From: Bacteroidota bacterium
GTDB lineage: Bacteria; Bacteroidota; Ignavibacteria; SZUA-365; JAADGX01
Reading direction: 5' to 3'
Assembly (NCBI GenBank): GCA_027021285.1
Contig: JALUUP010000469.1
Location: 1-6,701 of the forward strand
Length of the DNA stretch: 6,701 nt
Shown in pieces: positions 5,531 to 6,701 of the stretch. Under the pieces are notes generated by a model. The model was not told the origin of the DNA, did no database searches, and saw only the letters and a list, made by a program, of their open reading frames with translations. The translations under genes were made by a program, and so were the position numbers. The first letter of the stretch is position 1, and each line of letters begins with the position of its first letter.

Positions 5531-6701
5531 GCCCGGTACGAACCCGCCGCGTGGGACATCATCGATTCCGGTAATCAGCATCCTGCCTGGTGAACGTTTA
5601 CTTCCGTTTTTATCAGCCAGGTAGATGTTGACCCAATCGGGTTTCGATGCCAGGCCCTTTTCAAAATAGGAAGGCCATTCCTCGTCCGTCAGGCGCTTAA
5701 AGTTTTCTGAAATGAATTCATAATACCCATACGCCGGCCCCGTGTATGCCATGAAACCGCCACCGGGCGCGGGCATCACATACACGCCCAGGTTAATCTC
5801 GCCGGTGCCGACATGAAGGACGCGTCCGACCGGAGCGCCGCCGTAATCCGTGGGCTGGGTATGAACATCCGCCACCACGAAATTCTTTTCTTCGGGTCCT
5901 TCGCCATAGATGATTTTCGTGAACCATCCATCATACGTCACCCCGCAAATCGGACGCTCGAACAAGACCTGCCGAAGAAAGTTCATCTCCCGGTCGGTAA
6001 GGTCTTTTCCGCTTCTTTCCTTATCCGCTATGTCCCTGAGCCGAAGCATGTTCACAGAAAGCGTATCGAAATAGGAGATCATGCCTCTGACGCGATGACC
6101 CGGAAAACGCTTGAAAAGCTCGGCATACAACGCACGCGCCCTTTGCCCGACGTCAGCGATAGCCTGGAAAAATTCCGGGAACGGTTCGAGATATACCGCC
6201 GGGTACGAACACGACGAGCCGCTGGTATAGGACTGCTTGCCGTACAGAAGGTTGTCGTGACGCAATTCCGTCCACGACCCCAACTGGGTATTCATTTTCT
6301 GCTGCCAGTATGCGGCTGTCTGCATTGTCGGAGGCAGATCGTTTATGTCCGCCGGGACGTTCAGCATTCTGACGGCGTTGAGCCACGCAGTGTACACGGA
6401 TGCGTTCCAAAATTCCGCCTCGTAGGAATCGACAAGGTAACGCAAGGCTGCAAGGTTCAGCGCGTAGTGGTACCGCCGAAGTTCCGTCTGAAGCAGTTGT
6501 GCGGCGGCGTTATTCCCCAACGCGAAAAGTACGTCGAGCGTGGAAGGCATCGGACGCCATACCTTCTTTCCGTCTTTGAGGATCCGGTCGTACACCACGT
6601 TGCCCATGATGTAGGAGTCGATGATGAACCTCTGTCCCATGAGCATGAATACGGACGGGGGTTTCACCTGTACGGGCGAGAGGGGGTTTGAAATGAGTAT
6701 C
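5246..6701 (-). CDS. DUF3160 family protein with C-terminal T9SS type A sorting domain, 5' end off window
   Basis: The frame stays open to the right edge: beyond the GTG at 6667 it continues with ILISNPLSPVQ, which fits the family, so the true start lies outside. The visible 484 or so residues begin inside DUF3160: FMLMGQRFIIDSYI, then MPSTLDVLFALG, then WQQKMNTQLGSWTELRHDN followed by LLYGKQSY (6227-6283 covers the core). Later family-like parts are VVADVHTQP, VLHVGTGEINLGVYV and GYYEF...RLTDEEW...PDW. A sorting domain follows: PYPNPF at about 5495-5512, then LRIYDALGHVVRT and YVFRWDGRDDDGKPVPAGVYFVQV, ending SKIR. DUF3160 proteins have no established function known to me; the mostly helical, aromatic-rich region suggests a structural or binding domain or an unrecognised enzyme. 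T9SS targeting implies outer-membrane transit. The gene probably forms an operon with the lipoprotein gene downstream. A second in-frame stop (TAA CTG TAG) backs up the first. Confidence 0.9.
   Translation of the reverse strand, partial: ILISNPLSPVQVKPPSVFMLMGQRFIIDSYIMGNVVYDRILKDGKKVWRPMPSTLDVLFALGNNAAAQLLQTELRRYHYALNLAALRYLVDSYEAEFWNASVYTAWLNAVRMLNVPADINDLPPTMQTAAYWQQKMNTQLGSWTELRHDNLLYGKQSYTSGSSCSYPAVYLEPFPEFFQAIADVGQRARALYAELFKRFPGHRVRGMISYFDTLSVNMLRLRDIADKERSGKDLTDREMNFLRQVLFERPICGVTYDGWFTKIIYGEGPEEKNFVVADVHTQPTDYGGAPVGRVLHVGTGEINLGVYVMPAPGGGFMAYTGPAYGYYEFISENFKRLTDEEWPSYFEKGLASKPDWVNIYLADKNGSKRSPGRMLITGIDDVPRGGFVPGSVEIIGPYPNPFSGTTLVGIQVPASSEELLVHLRIYDALGHVVRTFALKSGSSGSYVFRWDGRDDDGKPVPAGVYFVQVVSPGDARTVTVSKIR

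Noticed and set aside
5246..6667. GTG at 6667 as the true start of the DUF3160 gene
   Set aside because: The frame continues upstream to the window edge with family-like sequence (ISNPLSPVQ before the MGQRF motif) and there is no signal peptide at 6667, though the T9SS domain requires one.
5813..6691. Plus-strand 292-codon frame
   Set aside because: It is antisense to the DUF3160 gene, whose conserved motifs fix the true strand. The product is rich in Arg and His, as expected for a shadow frame.

Overview
The window looks like a stretch of envelope and secretion genes from a bacterium of the Bacteroidota/Chlorobiota/Ignavibacteriota (FCB) group. The main reason is that two proteins end in, or run into, a type IX secretion (T9SS) type A sorting domain with the PNP signature. 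One reads FVLGQNYPNP at the left edge; the other reads PYPNPF followed by a FlgD-like Ig domain. The long arrays of Asp-box repeats and a lipoprotein with an acidic patch after its cysteine fit the same group. Coding regions are fairly GC-rich, while the one long intergenic gap is about 40% GC. A precise genus or class cannot be named from this sequence alone.

Layout from left to right. (1) Positions 1-1870, minus strand: a secreted protein of at least 623 residues made of fourteen repeats of the BNR/Asp-box/Ycf48-like type. It is cut by the window edge just inside its T9SS domain. (2) Positions 1871-2235: an AT-rich divergent intergenic region holding the ribosome binding site and probable promoter of gene 1; no gene is convincing there. 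(3) Positions 2236-3834, plus strand: an exported Sel1-repeat (TPR-like) solenoid protein. (4) Positions 3863-5206, minus strand: a lipoprotein with a ZU5-like middle part and a C-terminal domain resembling DUF2135/YfaP. (5) Positions 5246-6701, minus strand: the C-terminal part of a DUF3160 protein fused to a T9SS sorting domain, with its 5' end beyond the right edge.

Genes 4 and 3 lie head to tail with 39 bases between them and are probably co-transcribed. Together they could place one T9SS-secreted protein and one lipoprotein, possibly surface-exposed, at the outer membrane. The Sel1 gene converges on them with a 28-base gap and diverges from the Asp-box gene. All four products carry export signals or belong to families that are exported, so the common theme is the cell surface. 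No RNA genes, insertion sequences, CRISPR arrays or phage genes were seen. No clear new defence or mobile system is present. The points most worth following are the 14-blade protein, the DUF3160-T9SS fusion and its partner lipoprotein.
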